Source of the DNA: Agaribacillus aureus
GTDB taxonomy: Bacteria > Bacteroidota > Bacteroidia > Cytophagales > Cyclobacteriaceae
Length of the DNA: 64,000 nt
Assembly (NCBI GenBank): GCA_030442055.1
Contig: JAUJEB010000001.1
Location: 186,001-250,000, forward strand
Direction: 5' to 3'
How positions within the stretch are numbered: the stretch's first letter is position 1; each line of letters begins with the position of its first letter. The notes beneath the pieces are model-generated. The model saw only the letters and a program-made list of their open reading frames with translations, was not told where the DNA came from and did not search any database. Of the stretch, positions 9,063 through 18,552 are shown in pieces. The translations under genes and the position numbers were made by a program.

Positions 9063-10247
9063 TTAAAGCTCCCGTACAAAAGTGCGAATTCGACCAAGTC
9101 CTTCATTAATCTCCTCCCACGATTTGACACAGGTAATTCGAATGTAATTTTCCCCAATTTTGCCAAATGAAGAGCCGTGAATTACCGCCACATTTTCTTT
9201 CATTAAAAGTTGGTTGGCAAAAGTTTCCGAGGAAATATTAAGCGCGCTGATATCCGTCCAGGCATAAAATGATCCCTCTGGCATACTACATTTTAAACCG
9301 TCAATGTCGTTGAGGGCCTCGGTAAAGTATTTAACCTTTTTTTGCCATTCCGTCCAATAGGCTTTGACTTCCGGCAAAGGTTCCTCTCCAAAGGCAATAG
9401 CCCCTCCGGCCTGAACAAATGAATTGACGCTGGTAATCAGGTGCTGCTGCAATTTTTCAAGCGCTCTTACAATGGCCTGATCGGCATAGACAAAGCCAAT
9501 CCGCCATCCTCCCATGGAAAAGCTTTTGGTGAGGCTCATCAAAGTGATCGTCCGGGATTTCATATCGGGTAAGGTCGCCATATTTATATGCTCACGGCCA
9601 CCCCAGGCCATGCGTTCGTAAACCTCGTCAGTAATTACATACAGATTATGCTTGACAGCAAGACTGGCTATTTCCTGCAGGTCTTCGTAGGTGTGTACCA
9701 CGCCGGTAGGGTTATGAGGGCTACAAAGAATGATGGCTTTTGTTTTAGGAGAAATACTAGCTTCCAATTCGTCCTTATTCCACCGGAAATTATTTTCCGG
9801 CCGGAGAGGCACCGGAACTGCCTTTCCTCCCAAATAATGTATGGTTTGTTTATAGCTCACAAAACAGGGGTCTTCAACAATTACCTCGTCGCCGGGATTG
9901 ATAAGCGCCAGCAAAGAAATGGTTAATCCCTGCTTGGCCCCCATGGTAGCTACGATCTCTTTTTCAGGGTCGGCTGTTATATTGTTCTCTCTTTGTAATT
10001 TAATCGAGCAGGCTTTTCTATAAACGGTGGTTCCCTTAGCCATGGTTTGGTGCGTATCGCCGGCACGCATAGCATCAATAGCGCCTTCTATCACATAGCC
10101 AGGGGTTGGCTCGAAGGCTCTGCCAGCCGAAAAGTCAAAGACTTTCTTTCCCTCCTCTCGCAATGACCTGGCCTTATCGGCAATCATAACCGTAGAAGAT
10201 GGCTCAGAATTCTGCACCCTTGTCGATATATTTTTGCTCTCGTACAT
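9063..10247 (-). CDS. PLP-dependent aminotransferase, class I/II (aspartate aminotransferase-like)
   Basis: A 394-residue cytoplasmic fold-type I aminotransferase that swaps an amino group between an amino acid and a 2-oxo acid. Readable signature residues are SPHNPTG (about 176-182), TDEVY with Asp207 for the pyridine nitrogen, the Schiff-base lysine Lys241 in SLTKSFSMGG with WRIGF after it, and the substrate-carboxylate Arg near the C-terminus in NYIRITC. It is the first gene of a four-gene minus-strand operon with a symporter and two secreted proteins. The specificity (aspartate, aromatic or other) cannot be read. Confidence 0.9.
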   Translation of the reverse strand: MYESKNISTRVQNSEPSSTVMIADKARSLREEGKKVFDFSAGRAFEPTPGYVIEGAIDAMRAGDTHQTMAKGTTVYRKACSIKLQRENNITADPEKEIVATMGAKQGLTISLLALINPGDEVIVEDPCFVSYKQTIHYLGGKAVPVPLRPENNFRWNKDELEASISPKTKAIILCSPHNPTGVVHTYEDLQEIASLAVKHNLYVITDEVYERMAWGGREHINMATLPDMKSRTITLMSLTKSFSMGGWRIGFVYADQAIVRALEKLQQHLITSVNSFVQAGGAIAFGEEPLPEVKAYWTEWQKKVKYFTEALNDIDGLKCSMPEGSFYAWTDISALNISSETFANQLLMKENVAVIHGSSFGKIGENYIRITCVKSWEEINEGLGRIRTFVREL

Positions 10248-10617
10248 ATATGTTAAGTCTAATTAAAAATGTTTGATTTTAAAGTCACCCGGAAGACCAC
10301 CAAAAGCCACATAAGCCTTCGTGTAAGCACAATAATTATCCGCCGGGCGTAAAAAATTCATGGAACTTTAATTTTTGTGTGAGGATTGCCTTCGTTTAAA
10401 TATCAGGCGCCTCTTATTTATTCGAGTACAAATCAACAGCACCATCCAAAAGCAAAGCTATATGGATACGAAGAAGGCGTTCCGGCTTTGTCACCAAAAG
10501 TGAAAAAGCCGAAATCATCATGGGGGCTTCACGACGGAAGCCCTTCCATGTAGTAATTAATGCAAAAAGCCTTCTTAACGACACTATTAAATTTTCCATT
10601 TTGACCGAATCAAATTT
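10248..10617. other. Intergenic region between SusD 1 and the aminotransferase operon
   Basis: A 370-bp stretch. It must hold the promoter of the aminotransferase operon if that is separate from the SusCD operon. A hairpin (GGGCTTC/GAAGCCC, 10524-10543) is present without a T-tract. A 61-codon minus-strand frame (10414-10599) starts 18 bp after the susD stop; it is rich in Leu and Arg and matches nothing I recognise, so I do not call it a gene. Confidence 0.4.
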
Positions 10618-12099
10618 CTAATAACCATCATTTTGCCTTATGTTCGGGTTTCCGTTTAACTCATCCTGGGGTATTGGCCAGGCGTAGAGGTTCGACGGAT
10701 AAACAACCGTACAATTTTCCGGCAGGATACAGTCCACCCTGGTAAATCCACGCTGCAGGCGTTTTAGATCAAACAGGCGGTTACCTTCAAAAGCCATTTC
10801 CTTGCGCCTTTCTGTGATGATATCTTCTATCAAGGCATTTCCGGAAGAAGCAATCGGCGACGCCCCGGCCCGGAGCGTGATGAGATTAACCAAGTCTCTG
10901 GCGACGTTGTCGGCGTTATTGACCCGCACTTCACATTCAGCCTTCATCAGAATGAACTCGGTGAGGCGCAAAACCGAATAGGGTGTATCATCTCTTGCAT
11001 CCCCAAAACCGCCAGGGTATTTAAATACATGGGGGTCTACGTCTTCTATCTTATACCAATTAGTTCTGACATCACCTGCTTCATAAAGACTTAGCAAGTC
11101 GTTGGAAATAGCATGTGCTGCATTGCCGTTATTGGAGGTATAAATATCGATGATAGATCGGTTGGTAGTGACCTCTTCGGGGTTGTCTTCATTGACATAC
11201 AGCTGAAAAATACTTTCAGACTCCACGATGACCGTACCCGCCCAGGCATCAATAAATTCCAAATCACCCAGACCCCTGGCTTCATACAGGGAAGTAGTGT
11301 AATTTTCAACCAGCGAGTAAGGACCCTGGCTGATGACGATGTCGGCATCAGCTAACGCTTCGGCATAGTTTGTAACATAAAAGTGCATCTTGGCCCGCAT
11401 GGCCACGGCGCTAAAGTAATTCAGGAAATAAATATCATTATCCCTGCCGATAGCATCATTGTTTTGCAATACCGAAATAGATTCATTCATTTCCGTGAAA
11501 ATGAAATTAAATACCTCTCCCACCGTATTTCTTACCGGCTGATCTTCAATACCGGTAGCGATAACTATTGGTACTCCGGGATGAGACTGATCAGCCGTGA
11601 AATTAAAATCCTGCGAATAAAGCTGCACCAGGCTAAAATATGCCCAGGCCCTTAATATTCTACCTTCAGCGATTACCTGGCTTCTGACATCTTCATTAAT
11701 ATCGGTTGCATTGTCTATATTCTCAAGAATGTTATTAATATTATTAATGACAATGTAGGCATCCTGCCACAAAGTGGAAGTATTCGTGGTATTCAAATTC
11801 AGAGTATAGGCAAAGGGCATTCTGTCGGCGTTGGCCCCGGCAGATTCTCTGTCCGAAGGTATTTTGCCATTATCGGTAGCTGCGTCGCCGATCAAAGCAA
11901 ACTCGGTGCCATAGAATCCTTTAAGTTTCAAACGGGTATAAACACCGGTTAAGGCAAATAATACCCCATCCTGGGATTGAAAGACGCTCTCACTGCTTAC
12001 CGCCGTTTCCGACTCTACATCCAGATAATCATCGCAGGCAGATGTGATGAAAAGGATCAACAGTAAAAAACAAATTTTAGAATTATATATTTTTTTCAT
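10618..12099 (-). CDS. SusD/RagB-family nutrient-binding outer-membrane lipoprotein (pair 1)
   Basis: A 493-residue surface lipoprotein that caps a SusC-type transporter and binds the substrate. It begins with a lipoprotein signal (LLLILFITSAC, lipidated Cys about residue 22) followed by the typical DDYLDVESE. It has the SusD helical-repeat body and the C-terminal signature ITERRKEMAFEGNRLFDLKR, plus the family-like end LYAWPIPQDELNGNPNIRQN. The start is 11 bp after the susC stop, so they form one unit. The ligand cannot be predicted; the pair may serve a glycan or a peptide. Confidence 0.93.
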   Translation of the reverse strand: MKKIYNSKICFLLLILFITSACDDYLDVESETAVSSESVFQSQDGVLFALTGVYTRLKLKGFYGTEFALIGDAATDNGKIPSDRESAGANADRMPFAYTLNLNTTNTSTLWQDAYIVINNINNILENIDNATDINEDVRSQVIAEGRILRAWAYFSLVQLYSQDFNFTADQSHPGVPIVIATGIEDQPVRNTVGEVFNFIFTEMNESISVLQNNDAIGRDNDIYFLNYFSAVAMRAKMHFYVTNYAEALADADIVISQGPYSLVENYTTSLYEARGLGDLEFIDAWAGTVIVESESIFQLYVNEDNPEEVTTNRSIIDIYTSNNGNAAHAISNDLLSLYEAGDVRTNWYKIEDVDPHVFKYPGGFGDARDDTPYSVLRLTEFILMKAECEVRVNNADNVARDLVNLITLRAGASPIASSGNALIEDIITERRKEMAFEGNRLFDLKRLQRGFTRVDCILPENCTVVYPSNLYAWPIPQDELNGNPNIRQNDGY

Positions 12100-12110
12100 G
12101 AGGATGCTTT

Positions 12111-15092
12111 TTAAAATGATAGATTAACACCAAACGTAATGGTTCTGGCCAAAGGATAAGACTCATCAAAGTTCGAATTACTGGCAGATGTTGGATCATA
12201 TCCCGGGAAATCTGTGGATATCCACAAATTCTGCCCTGTTACGTTTACTGAAATGGCGGACATACCCAACTTGCCGGTTATGGCTTTCGGCAATGAATAG
12301 CCAAGGCTCACATTCTGCAATCTGATAAAAGATTCATCGTATAAATACCGTGTACTGACCAGATCTCCATTTGGATTGTTTACCAATGCCCTGGGCACGT
12401 CGGTGATATCGCCTGGTTGTTGCCACCGGTTCAGTACGTTTGACCACTGATTGGCCGGAAAACTACCGCCGTCGGTGCTCAGGTCCTGTGCCAGGTTAAA
12501 ATATCCGTCGGAGCCAAAACTGTAATAAAACATGAATGATAAACTAATGCCTTTATACTCAAGTGCATTTGTTATTCCGCCATAGGTATCGGGTGTTCGT
12601 TGGCCGACGATGACCCGGTCCTCATCGCCATTGTAGTCAGTGGTTGATACCTCATCCGCGGTTAAAAAAAGTGCATCCCCTGTATTCGGATCAACACCGG
12701 CGTAGCGCTGAAGGTACCAATTGTCGGACCTGCCACCCTCCTGCCATATATTAGTTGTAAACACCACCTCATCAGGAATGCTGGTAATCTCCTGATTATA
12801 GAAAGCAAAATTGGCATCAACCCGCCATACAAAATCGTCATTTCTTACCGGGAACAAACCCAGGGAAACTTCGATGCCGGTGTTAAGAATCTCCGCGTCC
12901 GAATTTACGATAACCTCCTCAAAGCCGGTGGTTAGCGATAGTGGTTTGGCAAATAATAAATCCTGGGATACTCTTCTGAAGTAATCCAAAGATCCGCTCA
13001 CTTTATTATCGAAAATCGTAAAATCTACCCCTGCATCAAATTGCAGATTCTTTTCCCATCGAAGGTTAGGGTTTGAGGGATCCAGGGTTCCGACGCCGCT
13101 GTTGGCATTTTCAGGTCCCGGCCCGGTGGTAAATATAACATCGGGTTTGTAAAGGTCCCGCCAAAGAAATTGGCCGAAATTATTATTTCCGGATGATCCA
13201 TAACTCACCCTTAGTTTTAAGTGATTGAAAAAAGACAGGTCTTTGATGAATTGTTCTTCAGACAAAATGTAACTCATACCAACCGCACCAAAAGTTCCCC
13301 ATCTCGTATCCGGTCCAAAATTAGAGGCGCCATCGCGGCGTATAGAACCTTCAAAGAATAGTTTGTCCCTGAAACTGTAATTTACCCTTCCAAAAAAACC
13401 GGCCACCGACAGGCCTTCAAAGTCTGACCCTATGTCCTGCAATACTACATTGTTGCCAAAACCAACAGCATTCAAATTTGGGAAGGTGAAATTATTGGTA
13501 GTTACGTCCAGGGAATTTAATCTTTGACGGGTGTTCTCAAATCCTAGCTTTAAGCCGAATCCGTGATTTTCCAACTCCTTTTTATAGGCCAGTGTACCGA
13601 TAAAATTAAATGTATTACCGGTGATCCTTTCCTCCACCGCCGTCCCGTCATCTGTTTCAGCCCTGTATAACTTGCCGATCGTCTCTCTGTTGGTAGTTGA
13701 AAAAAAGTAGTAATTAGCCAGGGCTTCACCGCGTATTTCGGGTGTGAAATTATAGCCCAGATTAAAATTATTGTTTGTTGCCCAGGTCTCGGTAGTATTG
13801 CTGTTTAAGACTGCCGTAGCCACCGGATTATGCCGCGCATTGCTTGGTATTTCAAAATTATATCCCGCACCTTCGTCGGGCCCACCAATAAGATCGGGTG
13901 TGGCAAAGATAGGTTCGGTAGGCGCCGTTTCGAAAGCCCCCGAAAACTGACCACTCCTGCCGCCCTCGGAAATCAGGTTATCGGCGCTGCTGTAAGTTAC
14001 CTGTATTTTACCTCCCAAATCAAACTTATCGCTGGCCTGGTGCTTCAGGTTTAACGTCCCGTTTACACGCTCAAAATCGGTAGCTAAGATCGTACCCTCC
14101 TGATAAAAATATCCCAGGGATGAAAAGAAGGATGTTTTTTCATTTCCCCCGGAAGCGGTAAAGTCATATTTATTAAAAGTTCCGGTTTGCAGCGCTTCTT
14201 CGATCCAATCAGTATCAAACTCCTGATTAACCGGCAGAAAAAAACCGGACCCTGTGTCATCGGGATCCTGGCCGCTGTTGATGATAGCCTCACGGTAATA
14301 TTCCACATACTCCGCTGTGTTCATTACTCTAAAATCATTCGGATTGAGGGTTTCTGTAAATCCTGCCTGCGCATTGATGGTATAGGTTGTCTCGCGATCT
14401 GTGCCCTGTTTTGTGGTGACCAGTACAACGCCATTACCGGCTCTGGATCCATACAGGGCAGCGGAACTGGCATCTTTTAAGACATTAATACTTTCAATAT
14501 CGCTGGCGTTCAGCTGTGATAACGATCCATTGAATACGGCTCCGTCAACCACAATTAAAGGCCCGTTTCCCGCCTCCAAAGACCCGATACCCCGTATCAG
14601 AAACCCACCGGCACTACCTGGTTGACCATTCCCATCGAGTACCTGTAATCCCGGTACCAGTCCCTGTATCGCCTTAGAGACGTTGGCCTGTTGCTGCCTT
14701 ATAATATCCTCTGACTTTATGGATTCCAAAGCGCCGGTAACGGCGGCTTTTTGGGAAGTGCCAAAAGCGACCACTACTACTTCTTCCAACGCAGTAATGT
14801 CCCGGACCATAACAACATCAATAACAGATCTGCCGTTGACCTCAACTTCCTCAGAAACATAACCTATTGAGGAAAAGATCATTACCGCATTGGGCTGAAC
14901 CTGGCTAATCCGGTAATTACCGTCGACATCGGTGGTTGTACCGATCGTGGTACCTTTTACAATGACGTTTATGCCCGGTAATCCGGTTCCATCCTCCTGG
15001 GCGGAAACTCTTCCGGAAACCGTCAGATCCTGTGCCGGCACCAGCGGTGTCAACAGGACAACTAACATGCTAAAGAGTAAAATTTTTGCCAT
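12111..15092 (-). CDS. SusC/RagA-family TonB-dependent transporter (pair 1, no STN domain)
   Basis: A 993-residue outer-membrane beta-barrel importer powered by TonB/ExbBD. In order: signal peptide ending VPAQ, carboxypeptidase-D-like domain (VSGRVSAQEDGTGLPGINV, about 24-110), TonB-box-like EEVVVVAFG, plug domain with the SusC signature (SINVLKDASSAALYGSRAGN), and a barrel ending in aromatic F. There is no STN domain, in contrast to the second SusC here, so sigma/FecR signalling is not expected. A divergent gene at 15311 is the natural candidate regulator. Length and domain order are normal. Confidence 0.95.
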   Translation of the reverse strand: MAKILLFSMLVVLLTPLVPAQDLTVSGRVSAQEDGTGLPGINVIVKGTTIGTTTDVDGNYRISQVQPNAVMIFSSIGYVSEEVEVNGRSVIDVVMVRDITALEEVVVVAFGTSQKAAVTGALESIKSEDIIRQQQANVSKAIQGLVPGLQVLDGNGQPGSAGGFLIRGIGSLEAGNGPLIVVDGAVFNGSLSQLNASDIESINVLKDASSAALYGSRAGNGVVLVTTKQGTDRETTYTINAQAGFTETLNPNDFRVMNTAEYVEYYREAIINSGQDPDDTGSGFFLPVNQEFDTDWIEEALQTGTFNKYDFTASGGNEKTSFFSSLGYFYQEGTILATDFERVNGTLNLKHQASDKFDLGGKIQVTYSSADNLISEGGRSGQFSGAFETAPTEPIFATPDLIGGPDEGAGYNFEIPSNARHNPVATAVLNSNTTETWATNNNFNLGYNFTPEIRGEALANYYFFSTTNRETIGKLYRAETDDGTAVEERITGNTFNFIGTLAYKKELENHGFGLKLGFENTRQRLNSLDVTTNNFTFPNLNAVGFGNNVVLQDIGSDFEGLSVAGFFGRVNYSFRDKLFFEGSIRRDGASNFGPDTRWGTFGAVGMSYILSEEQFIKDLSFFNHLKLRVSYGSSGNNNFGQFLWRDLYKPDVIFTTGPGPENANSGVGTLDPSNPNLRWEKNLQFDAGVDFTIFDNKVSGSLDYFRRVSQDLLFAKPLSLTTGFEEVIVNSDAEILNTGIEVSLGLFPVRNDDFVWRVDANFAFYNQEITSIPDEVVFTTNIWQEGGRSDNWYLQRYAGVDPNTGDALFLTADEVSTTDYNGDEDRVIVGQRTPDTYGGITNALEYKGISLSFMFYYSFGSDGYFNLAQDLSTDGGSFPANQWSNVLNRWQQPGDITDVPRALVNNPNGDLVSTRYLYDESFIRLQNVSLGYSLPKAITGKLGMSAISVNVTGQNLWISTDFPGYDPTSASNSNFDESYPLARTITFGVNLSF

Positions 15093-15211
15093 AATATTGA
15101 ATTTATAATTGATTTAGAATTAGTTCAGGCATTGAAAAAATATCAGATTTCTGCTGCATTTTTTCCAAAAGGTAGCTATTAGATTGGTCTGTGGAAACAA
15201 AAATGCCCTAG

Positions 15212-15223
15212 AAGAATATTCTT
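15212..15223. promoter_or_regulatory. Perfect 12-bp palindrome, candidate operator
   Basis: AAGAATATTCTT reads the same on both strands and lies in the 218-bp region between the divergent susC (pair 1) and the putative regulator. It is five bases from a second palindrome. A role as operator is inferred from position and symmetry only. Confidence 0.4.
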
Positions 15224-15227
15224 TAAG

Positions 15228-15244
15228 AAATTTTCAGAAAATTT
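15228..15244. promoter_or_regulatory. 17-bp inverted repeat, candidate operator
   Basis: AAATTTTC-A-GAAAATTT is an 8-bp perfect inverted repeat about a single central base, in the same divergent promoter region. A dimeric regulator such as the product of the gene at 15311 could bind it. AT-rich palindromes also arise by chance, hence the modest confidence. Confidence 0.4.
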
Positions 15245-15310
15245 CGTTTCACCTGTCATATTTGAGGCATAAAGACTATATTCAATCTGAAAGTTTCAAT
15301 TTGTAATGAA

Positions 15311-16450
15311 ATGAATGAGGTAACCGGACGCGTATTGGCTGATCGTATTTCCAAAGTTTTAAATTATCTGAAAGAGCAAAAAATCACGCAATACGAGATA
15401 GAGCAACGTATCAACTATACTTCGTTAAGTAAAGCGAAGAATTTTGATCGCTACCCGCAGGTGATCATTGAGAAAATGAGCAGGCAGGAATTGTTGCTGC
15501 GACTTTTAGAGGAGTTTGGTTTGCGCTATGACGAAGCTACTGATCATATATTTCCAGGTGGCGAGTTAAAGCCCATTACCACCTCCCAGGAAGTGCTGTA
15601 CTACATCATGTATTATTACGCTTTCGCCAGGGAAACCGTTGGAAAAGCAGTTATCAGGATCATCAATAAAAAAAGAGTTATCATTGACTACCGATTGGAA
15701 GAGCATTGGGAAGGCACTTATGAAGTGGTGGAAAACTATACATTTATCAATGCGGTCAAGGCGGGGGATTCTACGCCTGTAAAAAAACTAATCTGCCTGT
15801 TTTCCGGTACCAAAAAATACGGCAGGCCCATCTTGCTGGGTACCTACAGCACGGTTAAAAGAGATGGCTTCCCGGCCGCCGGGCGCATTTTGCTGGAAAA
15901 GGTTGAGCAGGAGGATGATATTCATGAAAAACTGAACAATGAAACAGACCCCCGGATTGTTTCTTATTTAACCAACAAGGTTTTTGTATCCAAAACCTAC
16001 ACGCCTAACTCATTGGATGACCTGTCTTCTGATCACCGGATCATTCAAAAGTATGCCGGCCGTTATGTATTATTTTATCCTAATAGAAATCATGAATTCA
16101 CAAGAGCTGAATTAACTATAGAGATTAATTCCAGGTCTACCATGGATATCGGCGGACTAAATTATGCGGGACACACTAAACTTTTAGATCCTCATACGCT
16201 ACAAATTAGATTACAGGAAGGTCATTCCTTTACGGAGGCATCGCAAAGTAGTTTAACCATTTTTTTTAATACAAGAAAAAACACCATGCACGAATTTTAC
16301 AATTGTGCCGGCATCAGCAATGAGCTCGAAGGCTATCCCGCTTCCTTTGCCTGTTTCATGATCAGGCTGTCTGATCTAGATAATCTTTCTGAAAAACAGG
16401 TCAATAATTTTTTAGAAGACAAACGCAATCTGATTTATATTGCCAATTAA
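15311..16450 (+). CDS. Unrecognised protein, possible HTH-type regulator of the divergent SusCD pair
   Basis: I do not recognise this 379-residue protein. It has no signal peptide or membrane segment, so it should be cytoplasmic. Residues 1-75 look all-helical with a layout like a Cro/CI helix-turn-helix (ITQYEIEQRINYTSLSKAKN, then a long helix with Arg/Leu). Residues ~95-379 look beta-rich, with several short strands alternating charged and hydrophobic residues (VGKAVIRIINKKRVIIDYRL). This would fit a DNA-binding head with a sensor body. It is divergent from susC 1 with two palindromes between, and convergent with the GH97 gene. The regulator role is an inference from context. Confidence 0.5.
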   Translation: MNEVTGRVLADRISKVLNYLKEQKITQYEIEQRINYTSLSKAKNFDRYPQVIIEKMSRQELLLRLLEEFGLRYDEATDHIFPGGELKPITTSQEVLYYIMYYYAFARETVGKAVIRIINKKRVIIDYRLEEHWEGTYEVVENYTFINAVKAGDSTPVKKLICLFSGTKKYGRPILLGTYSTVKRDGFPAAGRILLEKVEQEDDIHEKLNNETDPRIVSYLTNKVFVSKTYTPNSLDDLSSDHRIIQKYAGRYVLFYPNRNHEFTRAELTIEINSRSTMDIGGLNYAGHTKLLDPHTLQIRLQEGHSFTEASQSSLTIFFNTRKNTMHEFYNCAGISNELEGYPASFACFMIRLSDLDNLSEKQVNNFLEDKRNLIYIAN

Positions 16451-16479
16451 GTTTGGGGTGGTGAAGATACAAAGAAGAA

Positions 16480-16499
16480 AGGCCCCAAAACCGGGGCCT
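16480..16499 (-). terminator. Intrinsic terminator after the GH97 gene
   Basis: The hairpin AGGCCCC-AAAAC-CGGGGCCT lies 27 bp past the GH97 stop. On the minus strand it is followed by TTTCTTCTTTG, so it fits termination of the long minus-strand operon; the same hairpin may also stop the convergent gene that ends at 16450. Confidence 0.7.
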
Positions 16500-16526
16500 C
16501 TCATCAATTAGGGGTCATTAGGCAAC

Positions 16527-18505
16527 TTAATAAATTCTTGCCACCCAGCCACCTCCTGATGCGAGGTGGATGGTCTCTTTACTATCTTTATTTACCTTTT
16601 TAGTGGTCTTTTTATAGTCGCTGGCGTATCGCTCGGCATTGGCGCCATCGCGGTATATTTCCATAGTGTATTCTTTGTCTCCCAAAAAAGAAAAGTCAAT
16701 ATCCAGGTCTCGCTTCTCCCAGTCCGTCATAGCTCCTACATACCACTCCTGGCCATTTTTTCTTGCTATCGCCACATAATCGCCAAATTGAGCGTGCAAT
16801 ACCTTGGTATCCTCCCAGGTGGATGGCACCACTGATAGAAATTCCATACACTCCTCCTCTTTCAAATAGTTGGACGGGCTGTCGGCCAGCATTTGCAGGG
16901 GGCTTTCGAAAACCACGTACATAGCCAATTGGTGGCACCTGGTACCCAGGGCCATCGGTCTGTCAAACACCGGGAAATAATTTTTCTGCTGGGCATTAAC
17001 CATAGCCCCGGGGGTATAATCCATAGGGCCGGTGAGCATACGCATAAAAGGAAGCTCTACATCGTGTTCGGGATTCGCAAATTGCCCCTCCCACTTGTGT
17101 TGCTCCAGGCCTCTGACACCTTCTCTGCTAATCACATTCGGATAAGCGCGCCGCAATCCGGAAGGTTTGTACGAACCGTGAAAGTCTACCAACATCTTAT
17201 AATCTGCTGCTCTTTTGGCTATCTTTTCGTAATAACGTACCATCCACTGGTCATCCCGTTGCATAAAATCTACTTTGATACCTTTAATGTTCCATTCGGA
17301 GAACTTTGCCAAAGCAGCCTCCAACTGATCCTCCAGGGCCTTCCATGTCACCCAAAGAATTAGGTCTACACTTTTTTCCTTCCCATAAGCTACCAACGCC
17401 TCCATATCAATTGCTTTAACCGGGTGAATCAGGTCGTTGGTTTTAATGTCATACCATCCTTCATCGAGAATGATATAATCCAGTCCGTATTTTGAAGCAA
17501 AATCGATATAGTATTTGTAAGTCTCGGTATTGACCCCCGACTCAAAATCTACCCCATAAATATTATTTGCATTGTACCAATCCCAGGCTACTTTTCCAGG
17601 TCTGATCCAGTCGGCATTTTTCAGTTTCAGCGGCGAGGACAGCTTAAAACCATGGTATTCTCTATCAGCTCCTTGTCTGTATCGGTTATGACCATAAACC
17701 GCCAGGGAAAAGTTCTGGTGCCGCTGGTTATGCCCAGATACGCCTCTCTTTCTGCCACTTTCACATCCCGATCGTTTGGCTGCTCGTATTTTTTAGGATA
17801 AAGTGGAAATACGGCATTAAGGCCATTTTTGACCGCTGTATTTTTTAGATAATAACCGGGATAATCATATAAATCGGCTTCGGAAATTACCACTTTCACG
17901 CCGTCATCCAGGTGCACCATCACCGGCAGGCAACTCATTTCCGCTTTCCCCAGTTTACTCATCGGCTGTGTGGTATAACCTCTTTCATAGTGGGTAAAAA
18001 AGCCGTCGGCAATGGGAAAAGTAGTTTTGTGATCGGCTGTAAATCTATAATTTATTTCTTCGGCATCTACGGTAATATCTTTTTTGTAGGCCGTTCTGAA
18101 GCGATAAGCAATGCCATCATTGTAGGCTTTGAAATCCAAACCGTAGTTTCCTCTAAAATCCAGGGAGAGCATATTGTATTGATCAGGGAATTGTGCAAAT
18201 TTTTCTTTTACAACCGGGGTAATGACCTCATTAACCTGGCGCGTTTTGGTTCTTTTCACCCGGGGGTTATCACCCAGTTTTTGACCGTTGACAGTTATGC
18301 TCACCGGTGATTTATCCAATAGCAATTTGCCATTATGAATAACGGTATAACTAATCTGGTCGTCCAGGTAAACATTAATTTGATTGGCCCCATCGGGTGA
18401 AGCCAGCTGATATTGCTGGGCTTGCAGATTACCGATCCAGGTGGTTAAAATAAATGCACAAAGTATTGAGGTCAATTTATACATATTGATTTGGTTTTTA
18501 TTCAT
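16527..18505 (-). pseudogene. GH97 glycoside hydrolase (alpha-galactosidase/alpha-glucosidase type), broken by a frameshift
   Basis: Two reading frames together give one GH97 enzyme of about 658 residues, a normal length. The N-terminal part (17627-18505) has a signal peptide ending LQAQ and the GH97 beta-sandwich. The C-terminal part continues in another frame from about 17645 as LKNADWIRPGKVAWDWYN, then the TIM barrel with GIKVDFMQRDD and REGVRGLEQHKW. Adding one base in the run just before AGCTG near 17643-17650 restores a single frame (MVLKLSSPLKLKN). The VDF aspartate is the position of the nucleophile in retaining GH97 alpha-galactosidases, so that activity is inferred for the intact form. 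It lies 47 bp after the haloperoxidase-like gene. The cause may be a real mutation or a sequencing error. Confidence 0.85.
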
Positions 18506-18552
18506 TCGTGAATGCTTGAAAAATTATTTGACAGTTGATAGTTGGTATAAGT

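Noticed and set aside
10414-10599. 61-codon minus-strand frame just after susD 1
   Set aside because: Leu/Arg-rich composition, no recognisable motif, and it overlaps a hairpin. Probably chance or a relic.
16527-18505. GH97 halves as two separate genes or a programmed frameshift
   Set aside because: The C-terminal half has no start at the domain boundary, and the shift site has no classical slippery heptamer with a downstream structure; a deletion or sequencing error is simpler.
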